From DATKZH01 sp035528065 (GTDB lineage: Bacteria; Planctomycetota; Planctomycetia; Pirellulales; Thermoguttaceae): a stretch of 12,340 nucleotides of DNA. The notes beneath the pieces are model-generated. The model was not told the DNA's origin and made no database searches. It saw only the letters and a list, made by a program, of their open reading frames with translations. The stretch spans positions 1-12,340 of the forward strand of contig DATKZH010000245.1 of the NCBI GenBank assembly GCA_035528065.1. Direction: 5' to 3'. Below are positions 1-6,819 of this stretch, piece by piece. The position numbers were made by a program, and so were the translations under genes. Positions within the stretch are counted from its first letter, which is position 1. Each line of letters begins with the position of its first letter.

Positions 1-430
1 CGTCGAAGGTCTCCTTGGCCTTGGCCAGCGACCCCTTTTGCAGGCAAGGGCAGGGATGGTGCCACGTGTGCGCTTCGGGGTTGACTCCCTCGGCGAGCCA
101 CGTCTGCAACTGACTGTCGGCGGAATCGATCTGGGTGCCCATCAGGCTCATGCCGCTTCGGCCGTCGATCTGCTTGAGCCGCGCGACGATGGGCCGGATG
201 TACTTTTCGTGGTGCGCCAGATCCTTGAGGTCGTCGTTGGCCAGGACGATCACGGCCTCGACGCCCTGCTCGCCGATCCACTGCGGCGTGACCAGTTTCG
301 GCGTGTGCAGGCCGACGTAGTACGGGTCGCAGGGCTCGTCCAGGTACGTCAGACGGTTGCCGACGTCCGCGGCGCCCGCACCCGTGGCAAGGATCATCGA
401 GAACAGCAAGGCAGTACACCGCGCCGACAT
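1..430 (-). CDS. Secreted polysaccharide-deacetylase-like protein, N-terminal part
   Basis: The leftward gene runs off the left edge, so only its first 143 residues are visible. ATG at 430-428 follows an AGGGAGG Shine-Dalgarno five bases upstream. The start MSARCTALLFSMILATGAGA looks like a Sec signal peptide with likely cleavage after AGA (residues 18-20). Residues 23 onward (DVGNRLTYLDEPCDPYYVG) resemble the start of secreted planctomycete proteins annotated as polysaccharide deacetylases; this is from memory. Residues 121-125 read H-T-W-H-H, fitting the NodB metal-binding motif H-[ST]-x-x-H, and N65-D66-D67 could be a weak counterpart of the motif-1 aspartates. If so, it removes N- or O-acetyl groups from a polysaccharide outside the cytoplasm. 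It is transcribed divergently from the sugar isomerase gene. Activity is uncertain because the remaining catalytic motifs lie outside the window. Confidence 0.75.
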   Translation of the reverse strand, partial: MSARCTALLFSMILATGAGAADVGNRLTYLDEPCDPYYVGLHTPKLVTPQWIGEQGVEAVIVLANDDLKDLAHHEKYIRPIVARLKQIDGRSGMSLMGTQIDSADSQLQTWLAEGVNPEAHTWHHPCPCLQKGSLAKAKETFD

Positions 431-546
431 CGCTTCCTCCCTTTGGCTATCGCCAGGATGACGTTTCCCAAGCGGCTCTTGTCCGGACCATCCGCCAGGG
501 TGGCATGTCGTCAAGGATAGCCAAGTCCGTCGAGGATTCCAAGGAG

Positions 547-576
547 TTGACCGGAAACGACTTCGCTTCATAGAAT
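547..576 (+). promoter_or_regulatory. Sigma70-like promoter for the 684 gene
   Basis: TTGACC at 547-552 and TAGAAT at 571-576 are 18 bases apart; each matches five of six consensus positions. The predicted start near 583 leaves a leader of about 100 nt before the ATG at 684. It lies in the 253-bp divergent gap, and I found no equally good promoter facing left. Seen by eye only. Confidence 0.5.
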
Positions 577-683
577 AGGCATGCGCCCGAACGGGGGTCC
601 GACGTGTGGATCGCGTCGGCCGCAGTCAACGTAAAGCCTTTGGAAAGAGCAGACTCGGTTCCCTTCACAGAGGAGGCTTCGGC

Positions 684-1727
684 ATGACACATCAACCGCA
701 GCGCGGGCCGGAAGGGCAATCGCCCGGCCAGCTCAGCCGGCGTGAGCTCTTGGCCTATTCCGCCGCCTTCGGGAGTGCGTTCATGGCGTCGCAGGGGCTG
801 GGGGCGGAAAACGTGCAACCGGTCGCCGAGACGCAGTCCCCCAAAACGCCCGCAAAGCGTTACGACATGAAGAAGTCGATCAATCTCTGGGCCCTTCCTT
901 ACCCGAGCAAGATGACGCTCGAGGAGTGCCTCGAGTTGTGCAAGGACGCGGGGTTCGACGGCGTCGAGGTGAACTACGCCCTGGACGGCGATCTGACGCC
1001 CGAGGCCGGCGACGCCGACGTGGCCGCCGTGGGCGAGATGGCCCGGCGGATCGGCATCGAGATCAGCGGCCTCTGCTCCTTCCTGTTCTGGCCCTACTCG
1101 CTGACGCACGAGGACCCCGAGCGGCGAAAACGCGGCATGGAATTGGCCCTCGACATGATCCGCACGGCGAAGCTTCTGGGCACGGAGAACCTGCTGGTGA
1201 TCGCCGGGTCGACCTACGTCCCGTGGCTGGAAGACGACCCGCCGGTCGCGCCCGAGGTCTGCGATCGCCGCGCCCACGAGGCCATCGGCCGATTGATCCC
1301 CGCGGCTCAGAAGGCCGGCGTGTACCTGAACGTGGAGAACATCTTCATCAACGGGTATCTCCACAGCCCGCAGGAAATGGTGAGGTTCGTCGACAGCTTC
1401 CGGTCCGACCGCGTCCGCGTCCACTTCGACACGGGCAACATCATGCTCTACCATTTCCCCGAGCATTGGATTCCGATCCTGGGGAAGCGGATCCAGAACA
1501 TCCACCTGAAGGAATACACGAAGCGGGTCCACGAGTTCAACCTGCACACGTTCCGGCCGCTTCTGGACGGGACCACGGACTGGCCGGCGGTGCTGGAGGC
1601 CCTGGACGGCGTCGGCTACCGCGGCTATCTCACGTTCGAGTATTTCAACCCGTTTCCGCACTGGCCCGAGACACTGGTCTACCACACGTCCGACTCGCTG
1701 GACCGGATGCTCGGCCGGAAAGTCTGA
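684..1727 (+). CDS. Tat-exported sugar isomerase/epimerase (AP_endonuc_2 TIM barrel)
   Basis: The 347-residue protein has an N-terminal Tat signal: twin arginines at 19-20 in LSRRELLAYSAAFG, then a hydrophobic run to about residue 40. Residues 63-345 form a xylose-isomerase-like TIM barrel of the family containing D-tagatose/D-psicose 3-epimerase, L-ribulose-5-phosphate 3-epimerase and hydroxypyruvate isomerase. The four expected metal ligands can be seen: E218 (LNVENIF), D249 (VHFDTGN), H274 (NIHLKEY) and E319 (LTFEYF). It probably interconverts keto-sugars or related acids with a divalent metal; the exact substrate cannot be told. I chose ATG 684 because AGAGGAGG ends eight bases before it and it gives a normal Tat n-region. 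An in-frame GTG at 606 would add 26 residues before the twin arginines. An export signal on this usually cytosolic fold is a trait I associate with planctomycetes. Confidence 0.88.
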   Translation: MTHQPQRGPEGQSPGQLSRRELLAYSAAFGSAFMASQGLGAENVQPVAETQSPKTPAKRYDMKKSINLWALPYPSKMTLEECLELCKDAGFDGVEVNYALDGDLTPEAGDADVAAVGEMARRIGIEISGLCSFLFWPYSLTHEDPERRKRGMELALDMIRTAKLLGTENLLVIAGSTYVPWLEDDPPVAPEVCDRRAHEAIGRLIPAAQKAGVYLNVENIFINGYLHSPQEMVRFVDSFRSDRVRVHFDTGNIMLYHFPEHWIPILGKRIQNIHLKEYTKRVHEFNLHTFRPLLDGTTDWPAVLEALDGVGYRGYLTFEYFNPFPHWPETLVYHTSDSLDRMLGRKV

Positions 1728-1778
1728 GCGATCGCGACGTCCTGGCAAACGCACGTCGTCGCTTGGCCAGACAACCTG

Positions 1779-1792
1779 AGCCGCTTGCGGCT
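1779..1792 (+). other. Small hairpin in the gap between the isomerase and hydrolase genes
   Basis: AGCCG (1779-1783) and CGGCT (1788-1792) flank a CTTG tetraloop. No T-run follows, so it is not a convincing intrinsic terminator. The 129-bp gap holds nothing else I can name apart from the GGAG ribosome site at 1847-1850. Confidence 0.25.
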
Positions 1793-1856
1793 TCGCCCCA
1801 GTCAACCTTGACGCTCGGCGCTGCGGTCGCAGCCCGTGCCCACGATGGAGTGACCC

Positions 1857-3647
1857 ATGCACGATCCGATTCGGGAGGAACGACTCCCAGGCGTCCGGAT
1901 TCTTCTGACGATCACCGCGATCGCATTAGCACCTCATTTCCCGGCGCACGCCGCGGAGGCGGACGCTCGGCGCAGCTCTCCTGACCTCGCCGAACAGCGC
2001 CAGACTGAGCTTCCCCGGATCGTTCGCGTTCGAGAGACGTTCAACGGCGCCCCGTTTGAGTATCGAATCGAGTCGCGTCAAGAAGGGGCCGCGTACGTCA
2101 TCTACCGGCTGACCTATCCGTCGCCCGTGGTCACGTCCGTTCCTCAGAACAACACGATCCCGGCCGAATACTACGTTCCCCGGGCCATTCGGGCGGAGGA
2201 CCCCGGACGTCCGGGCGTGGTCTGCGTGCACATCCTGGACGGCGATTTCGTGCTCGTGCGCATGACCTGCTCGATGCTGGCCTCGCACGGCATTCCGGCC
2301 ATCCTGTTCAAGCTGCCGTACTACGACGAGCGGGGCCTGCCCAAGGGGCCCAGGGCGCTGGCGGCCGATCCGAAGCTGTTCGTCGGCGCCCTCTCGCAAG
2401 GGCTCCAGGACGTGCGGCGCACCGTCGACGTGCTCGCCTCGCGGCCGGAAGTCGACCCCGAGCGAATCGGGATCACGGGGATCAGCCTGGGCGGGATCGT
2501 GGCGGCCGTGTCGGCGGGCATCGAGCCCCGCTTCGAGCGGGCGATGCTCATCCTGGCCGGCGGCGACCTGAAGACGATCATCCACCACGCCCTGGAAACC
2601 GACGAGCTGAGCCAGGTGATCCGGCGACTCCCGCCGGGCGAGCGGGCCGAGCTGGACCGGGCGATCGACGCCGTCGATCCGCTCCGCCACGCGGCCGCAC
2701 TGCGCGATCGGGCCCAGGCAGGAAAGGTGCTCATGGTGAACGCCGCCGTGGACGAGGTCATCCCGCGGGCGTGCACCATGAAGCTTGCCTCCGCGCTGGG
2801 GATCGAGGACCGCGTCGTTTGGCTCGACGGGCTCGGCCACTACACGGCCATGGCCGAGCTGCCGCGGGTGCTGCGAACCGCCGTGGAGTTCTTCGGGGAG
2901 GACATGCCTCCCGGTTTGGCGACCCCCGCCGAAGCCCCCCGAGGCCGCACGCCGTTGGAGATCGTGGTGTCGCTGATTCAGCAAGTCAGCGCCTTCTTCG
3001 TCTCCGAGCCCGGCGAAGGCCGCTGCCACTTCGTCGACTTCGCCCTCACGGCCACCCCCGAAGGGGACGACACGGTGGAGGCGCGGATGCGCCTGATTCG
3101 CGGGCGAGACGGGCGTTTCAAGCTCGAAGGCAACCTGCCCATGGTGGGAGAGGTGGCCCTAGGGCAAAGTGACTTTCCCTGGATGGTTTCCGGCGGGAAG
3201 ATGCTGTTCAAGGGCACGGGCGACCCGGGCGGCGAACTGGACGGCCCGCTCGCGTTCGCCGAGCCCGAACAGCTCTTGAGGCTGCGCATGGCCGCCGGCG
3301 CCGTCGCCGGTCTGACGATTGCCCCCCACGTGCTCAACCAGTGGCTCGCCGTGAGCGACGAGACGCCCGCCAACGGTCCGCCGGTGATCCGGGTGGTGCT
3401 GAAGGAGAAGGGGACGGGAAGCCTCCGACTGGCGATGCGGGACGACGGCAAAACCCCGCGGGAGGTGACCTTCGACGTGGCCGGCGTCAAGGGCACGGTC
3501 AGCTTCCGCGGCTGGCAGACGAACACCGTCGCCCACCGGTCCATGTTCGATCCACCCTCAGGGCTGCCGGAGAGAGAGGTCGCCCGGGCGGATCTGTATC
3601 GCGTGTTTTCGTCGATGTTTGACTTCGCCGTGGAGAGCTCTCAATGA
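1857..3647 (+). CDS. Secreted alpha/beta hydrolase with unrecognised C-terminal domain
   Basis: A 596-residue protein. Basic residues, then a hydrophobic stretch (residues 15-30) ending in AHA at 30-32, suggest a Sec signal peptide. Residues 55-350 form an alpha/beta hydrolase of the dienelactone-hydrolase/acetyl-xylan-esterase-like kind. A complete triad can be proposed: S210 in the nucleophile elbow GISLGG, D299 in AAVDEVIP and H328 in GLGHYT. It should cleave an ester or amide outside the cytoplasm; the substrate is unknown. Residues about 365-596 are a separate beta-rich segment (for example FKLEGNLPMVGEVALGQSD) that I do not recognise, roughly doubling the usual hydrolase length. ATG 1857 has GGAG six bases upstream. 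Its stop overlaps the next gene's start by ATGA, so the two are likely translationally coupled and functionally linked. Confidence 0.82.
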   Translation: MHDPIREERLPGVRILLTITAIALAPHFPAHAAEADARRSSPDLAEQRQTELPRIVRVRETFNGAPFEYRIESRQEGAAYVIYRLTYPSPVVTSVPQNNTIPAEYYVPRAIRAEDPGRPGVVCVHILDGDFVLVRMTCSMLASHGIPAILFKLPYYDERGLPKGPRALAADPKLFVGALSQGLQDVRRTVDVLASRPEVDPERIGITGISLGGIVAAVSAGIEPRFERAMLILAGGDLKTIIHHALETDELSQVIRRLPPGERAELDRAIDAVDPLRHAAALRDRAQAGKVLMVNAAVDEVIPRACTMKLASALGIEDRVVWLDGLGHYTAMAELPRVLRTAVEFFGEDMPPGLATPAEAPRGRTPLEIVVSLIQQVSAFFVSEPGEGRCHFVDFALTATPEGDDTVEARMRLIRGRDGRFKLEGNLPMVGEVALGQSDFPWMVSGGKMLFKGTGDPGGELDGPLAFAEPEQLLRLRMAAGAVAGLTIAPHVLNQWLAVSDETPANGPPVIRVVLKEKGTGSLRLAMRDDGKTPREVTFDVAGVKGTVSFRGWQTNTVAHRSMFDPPSGLPEREVARADLYRVFSSMFDFAVESSQ

Positions 3648-4882
3648 AAGGCAGATTGATGGGATTACCATATTCCTCGTGCCGGGGTCGGGCGCCCTTT
3701 CGTGTGTTGCTGGTATGGTGCGCGTTCTGGCTGGTGGGCGGTTGCCTGCTCGCCCCAACGATCTCTTCGGCTGCCGAGCCGCAGGCGATCCGGGTCGTTG
3801 CCCGGGATACTGCGGGGCACGGGCTCCTCTGCAAGACCGAGGAGAAGACGATTCTCCTCGTGGCCGGGACGCCGGAGCAGATGGGAACTGCCCACGGCAC
3901 GCTGCTGGGGGCGAAGGCCAAGAAGCTGGTCGATCGGGTCCTCTATCTCGTCGGCGGGGTCGAGAGCCTCGAGTCGGGCACGTGGTTCCTCGATCGCATG
4001 GCCGAGATCGAGCGCCGAACGCTCCCGCACACGCCGGGGCGGTTCCTCGTCGAGTGCGATGCGCTGGCCGAGGCGGCCGGCGTCTCCACGCGCGACGGGC
4101 GCTACGCCAACCTCTTCCCCGAGCGATTCCACTGTAGCGGCGTCGCCGTGCGCGGCAAAGCGACCAAGGACGGCTCGGTGCTCCACGCCCGGGTGCTCGA
4201 CTACATGCGCGATATCCGCCTTCAGGACGCCGCGGCCGTCGTGGTCTTCATGCCCGAAGGATACAACGCCTGGATGAGCCTCGGCTACGCCGGCTTCATC
4301 GGCACGGTCACCGCGATGAACGAGAAGGGCCTGGCCATCGGCGAGATGGGCGGCGGGGGCGTCGGCGATTGGGACGGCGTGCCCATGAGCTACCTTCTGC
4401 GCGACATTATGGAACGCGCTTCCACGGTCGAGGAAGCTCTCGATATCCTCCGAAATTCCCCGCGCACTTGCGAGTACTACTACGTGATCAGCGACAAGAG
4501 CCGGGCCATGGCAGGCGTCCATGCCGACGCGCGGCAGGTGACCGTTCTCCGCCCGGGCCAGCAGCACCCGGAGCTGCCGCTGGTGCCTGAAGAGACGGTC
4601 ATGTTCTCCGCCGGGAGCCGTGCGGAAGCCCTGAGCGAGCGGCTCCAAGAGCACTACGGGCGGATCGACGTGGCCGCGATGATCGAGATCATCAAGCGCC
4701 CGGTGGCCATGAGCTCCAACCTCCACAACGCGATTTTCGCCCCGGAGACGCTCGACATGTGGTTCGCCGACGCCGGCCGCCACACCGTCGCTTGCGACGA
4801 GCCGTACGCCCACTGCAACCTGGCGGAGCTGGTGCGGTTCTACGAGACTACGATGCACGCCCCTTCCACGCGCCAACCGTGA
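3644..4882 (+). CDS. C45-family autoproteolytic acyltransferase/hydrolase (Ntn-hydrolase)
   Basis: A 412-residue exported Ntn-hydrolase of the C45 (acyl-CoA:6-aminopenicillanate acyltransferase-like) family, related to bile-salt and penicillin V acylases. The probable nucleophile is C164 in ERFHCSGVAVRGKATKDG. The precursor would self-cleave between H163 and C164, leaving a beta chain of 249 residues. R183 and D186 (HARVLDYM) have the same spacing as the catalytic Arg and Asp of bile-salt hydrolases, and MNEKGLAIGEMGG at 225-237 matches the conserved core. The N-terminus is hydrophobic at 21-43; export could be by Sec with cleavage after SSAA (41-44), or as a lipoprotein at C34 in a weak VGGC lipobox. 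It probably hydrolyses an amide bond or transfers an acyl group. The ATGA overlap with the preceding hydrolase and GGAG at 3632-3635 support the start. Confidence 0.88.
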   Translation: MKGRLMGLPYSSCRGRAPFRVLLVWCAFWLVGGCLLAPTISSAAEPQAIRVVARDTAGHGLLCKTEEKTILLVAGTPEQMGTAHGTLLGAKAKKLVDRVLYLVGGVESLESGTWFLDRMAEIERRTLPHTPGRFLVECDALAEAAGVSTRDGRYANLFPERFHCSGVAVRGKATKDGSVLHARVLDYMRDIRLQDAAAVVVFMPEGYNAWMSLGYAGFIGTVTAMNEKGLAIGEMGGGGVGDWDGVPMSYLLRDIMERASTVEEALDILRNSPRTCEYYYVISDKSRAMAGVHADARQVTVLRPGQQHPELPLVPEETVMFSAGSRAEALSERLQEHYGRIDVAAMIEIIKRPVAMSSNLHNAIFAPETLDMWFADAGRHTVACDEPYAHCNLAELVRFYETTMHAPSTRQP

Positions 4883-4933
4883 CGAGTGAACGTCGGGGCG
4901 TGGAGCGAAACGAGATCGACGCTTGGCGGTGCT

Positions 4934-4962
4934 TGACAGCCGCCCGAAAGGCAGGCCAGAAT
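4934..4962 (+). promoter_or_regulatory. Near-consensus promoter upstream of the HNE-repeat gene
   Basis: A perfect TTGACA at 4934-4939 is followed after 17 bases by CAGAAT at 4957-4962 (four of six). This resembles the TTGACA-N17/18-AGAAT promoters I associate with planctomycetes. It starts 52 bases after the C45 gene ends. With a start near 4970 the transcript would carry about 255 untranslated bases before the ATG at 5226. Confidence 0.55.
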
Positions 4963-4969
4963 AAGCCCC

Positions 4970-5225
4970 AGGGTGAGCAGTGGCCGGGGCCCGTGGGGAC
5001 GACAAGCCGCTTTCCCTGCTCCGCAGAGGGCGGGGTCTTATTCGGAAACCGGATAACACCCCCGGGTAAGTGGGCCTGATTTCGCAAGCTTCTGAGGCTA
5101 GAGGACTTAGCCGTTCAGAACTGGATATCGAAGAGGCGTCCTATACGGCGAATTCGTCCGCATAAGACGCCAAGTGGCGGTATAGACGGAAAACCGTATA
5201 CTCAACAAGTTGGCCTGAGAGAGAT
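4970..5225 (+). ncRNA. Candidate structured leader or small RNA (no coding seen)
   Basis: No convincing reading frame lies between the C45 stop and ATG 5226. A strong hairpin spans 5032-5062: GGGGT pairs with ACCCC, one C/C mismatch follows, then TTATTCGG pairs with CCGGATAA (one wobble) around an AAA loop. A second possible helix pairs GAGCAG (about 4974-4979) with CTGCTC (about 5017-5022). No T-run follows the main hairpin, so it is not a classic terminator. I checked it mentally against SRP RNA, tmRNA, 6S and common riboswitch motifs and saw no match. It could be a regulatory leader, a small RNA, or chance structure in GC-rich DNA. Confidence 0.3.
5135..5201 (+). promoter_or_regulatory. 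Interleaved inverted repeats just upstream of the HNE-repeat gene
   Basis: GGCGTC (5135-5140) is complementary to GACGCC (5166-5171). CTATAC (5141-5146) is complementary to GTATAG (5180-5185), and TATACGG (5142-5148) to CCGTATA (5194-5200). The pairs cross and compete, so they could form a pseudoknot or switch in RNA, or act as repeated operator half-sites in DNA. TATACT at 5197-5202 could be a -10 box, but no good -35 accompanies it. Confidence 0.35.
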
Positions 5226-6245
5226 ATGACCAGAACCCGCGATGAACTGCTCGGGGAGATCCGCTCTGCTGCGGCGAAGGCGAAGGGTCCATACCTGACC
5301 TACGACCAGTTCCGGGAGTTGTCTGGGATACCCATGAGCCAAGTCTATCGCCATTTCGACTCTTGGACGGATGCCTGCCACTCGGCACGCGTGCCGTGCG
5401 GGAGGGCGTCTCCGGGCAATATCACCCCGCGGTACAGCAAAGGCAAGGAGCACGCCTTGCGCGAGGTAGAGAAAGTAGCAGGCAGACTTGGGGTCTCGTC
5501 ACTATCGAAGGCCCAGTTCGACAGCCAGAAGCCGGAGGTCAAGTCTCAAACGGTTGCCGTCCTTTGGGGCGGCTGGCACAACGCCATCCGAGCCGCCGGA
5601 CTCGAGATACATCCCAGCTACCAACCCGAGATCTCGCTACGCGAACTGGCACACGAGTTCCTCGCGGCTGTCAGCAGTCTGGGCGGCATTCCAACAGTCA
5701 ATCAGCTCGCCCGACGCTCGCAGCACTCCAAGAACAGCTTCACCCGTAAGTTCGGTACCTACAGGGACTTTAAGAGAGCCGCAATCGAGTTCTTGCTTCA
5801 GCACGCGGACCTCAAGCCAGATGACCGACTGCTCATCGAGGATCATCTCGCCTCCCTTCGCTCTCCCGCGCCCTCGCCGCCGGCTCCCCCGCATCCCCAC
5901 CGGAAGGGGCGACATCTTGGCTTCCGAGCCTTCGCCTTCGCCCCCACGTATGAACAAGAGGTGGTGTCTCTCTTCAGCACCGTTGCAGATGAGCTGGGCT
6001 TCGAGATCGTGTGCCAACGGCAAGCCTTTCCGGACTGCGAGGCTCGTCGGCGAACCAACTCGCGCAGACCAGCGTACAGGAAATGCCTCATCGAGTTCGA
6101 ATTCCGGAGCAGCGACTACGTCAGACATGGCCATCCTGTGGACGGTTGTGATCTTCTCGTGTGTTGGGAGCACGACTGGAGTGATTGTCCGCTGGAGGTG
6201 TTGGAGTTACGTTCTGAGATCAATCGCCTTCGGGGGTGGAAATAG
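5226..6245 (+). CDS. HNE-repeat DNA-binding protein with restriction-endonuclease-like C-terminus
   Basis: A 339-residue cytoplasmic protein. Three degenerate copies of the homing-endonuclease-associated repeat (small helical DNA-binding units with an F-G/D-S/T-W/Y core) are visible. Repeat 1 (about 18-57) contains HFDSWTDACHSARVP. Repeat 2 (about 81-127) contains WGGWHNAIRAAGLE. Repeat 3 (about 141-190) contains KFGTYRDFKRAAIEF. A proline-rich linker (213-226) leads to a globular domain (231-331) with PD at 269-270, IEFEFRSS at 289-296, H301-x-H303 and CDLLVCWEHDW at 308-318. This pattern suggests a PD-(D/E)xK-like nuclease, although the usual Lys of ExK is not obvious. It probably binds and perhaps cuts DNA. 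Third codon positions are less GC-rich than in neighbours, suggesting transfer. The only ribosome site is a weak GAGAGAG next to the ATG. Confidence 0.6.
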   Translation: MTRTRDELLGEIRSAAAKAKGPYLTYDQFRELSGIPMSQVYRHFDSWTDACHSARVPCGRASPGNITPRYSKGKEHALREVEKVAGRLGVSSLSKAQFDSQKPEVKSQTVAVLWGGWHNAIRAAGLEIHPSYQPEISLRELAHEFLAAVSSLGGIPTVNQLARRSQHSKNSFTRKFGTYRDFKRAAIEFLLQHADLKPDDRLLIEDHLASLRSPAPSPPAPPHPHRKGRHLGFRAFAFAPTYEQEVVSLFSTVADELGFEIVCQRQAFPDCEARRRTNSRRPAYRKCLIEFEFRSSDYVRHGHPVDGCDLLVCWEHDWSDCPLEVLELRSEINRLRGWK

Positions 6246-6258
6246 AGAGGCCAACCAG

Positions 6259-6321
6259 GCGATAAGCGGAACACCAACAGCCGGCCGCTTCGCGTCCGCC
6301 TGTCGGTGTTCCGCTTATCGC
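6259..6321. repeat. Perfect 17-bp inverted repeat downstream of the HNE-repeat gene
   Basis: The arm at 6259-6275 (GCGATAAGCGGAACACC) is exactly complementary to 6305-6321. After one mismatch, ACAG (6277-6280) pairs with CTGT (6300-6303), leaving a 19-base GC-rich loop. It starts 14 bases after the gene's stop. No T-run follows, so it may be a transcript-end stabiliser, a mobile palindrome (REP or MITE-like), or a terminal structure of the inserted segment. Confidence 0.7.
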
Positions 6322-6378
6322 AATCGTTCGATGGCCCCGGTAAGCGCGACAATCCCAATTCCTGTGAAGTGACTCGCG

Positions 6379-6570
6379 ATGGCGACCGTGCACGTGGAAA
6401 CGAGGATTCCGAGCCACCTGGTCGCGCGGCCCAGTCGGGATCTGGTGATTGCGGCACATCAGCAGATCACGCATGAGTGGTAGGCGACGGCCAAAGACCG
6501 GTTCGAACTCTACGTTTCAGAAGCCGTGCTCGACGGAATCACGGCCGGTGATCCCGGAGGCGGAGAATGA
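6379..6570 (+). pseudogene. Decayed PIN-domain (VapC-like) toxin gene
   Basis: Reading from ATG 6379 gives MATVHVETRIPSHLVARPS, then RDLVIAAHQQITHEW, a TAG at 6481-6483, ATAKDRFELYVSEAVLDGI and TAGDP, with a stop at 6568-6570. I recognise this as the N-terminal half of a PIN-domain RNase toxin family whose intact members carry ETS-IPSYL and HEWW-x-x-x-K-x-x-F. TAG sits where a second Trp (TGG) is expected, a one-base change. After GDP the frame runs only four more codons, so most of the C-terminal half with the later acidic metal ligands is missing. The expected first ligand D is already E in VETR, as is usual in this subfamily. The gene is non-functional as it stands. Assignment is from memory of the family. 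Confidence 0.6.
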
Positions 6571-6746
6571 TCGATGATCCCATAGTCCAGGAAATCCACG
6601 AAACCCGACGGCGGATTATGGCCGAATCTGGTGACGAGGTGCCGAGGGCTCGAGGGAAGGTCTCCCGGCACAGGGGGTTACGCCGGCAGGGGGGGTCATT
6701 TCGACAGGCCGCCAACGGTTCGTCATCCACATACTTGGCAATGTAG
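6567..6746 (+). pseudogene. Antitoxin-like small ORF, probably decayed
   Basis: A 59-codon frame starts at ATG 6567, overlapping the toxin remnant's stop by ATGA, the usual arrangement of coupled toxin-antitoxin genes. Residues 1-23 (MIDDPIVQEIHETRRRIMAE, then SGD) match the start of small partner proteins I recall beside PIN toxins, which begin D-P-I-V-x-E-V-x-x-x-R. From residue 24 the sequence turns Arg/Gly-rich (VPRARGKVSRHRG) and no longer resembles the family, suggesting a frameshift or deletion after codon 24. The length is in the normal range, so an intact divergent antitoxin cannot be excluded. The stretch 6747-6819 holds nothing I recognise. Confidence 0.45.
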
Positions 6747-6819
6747 AACTGCGATGGGCCGTTTGATCCCTCAAACACGATCATCGACCTAGCAACTAGC
6801 CCTTTAGGAGTCATTACAC

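Noticed and set aside
606..683. Upstream GTG start for the sugar isomerase
   Set aside because: No good ribosome site precedes it, and it would push the twin arginines to about residue 45. ATG 684 has AGAGGAGG at the right distance.
447..1862. Long leftward frame (471 codons) opposite the sugar isomerase
   Set aside because: It is antisense to a gene with a clear family, active-site residues and ribosome site. The product is Arg/His/Pro/Val-rich with no family, as expected from GC-rich codon bias. The same applies to long frames opposite 1926-3029, 3665-5059, 7066-8424, 8575-9501 and 10669-11718.
5032..5062. Hairpin as an intrinsic terminator for the C45 gene
   Set aside because: The stem is strong but a GC-rich sequence, not a T-run, follows it, and a promoter lies between the gene's end and the hairpin.
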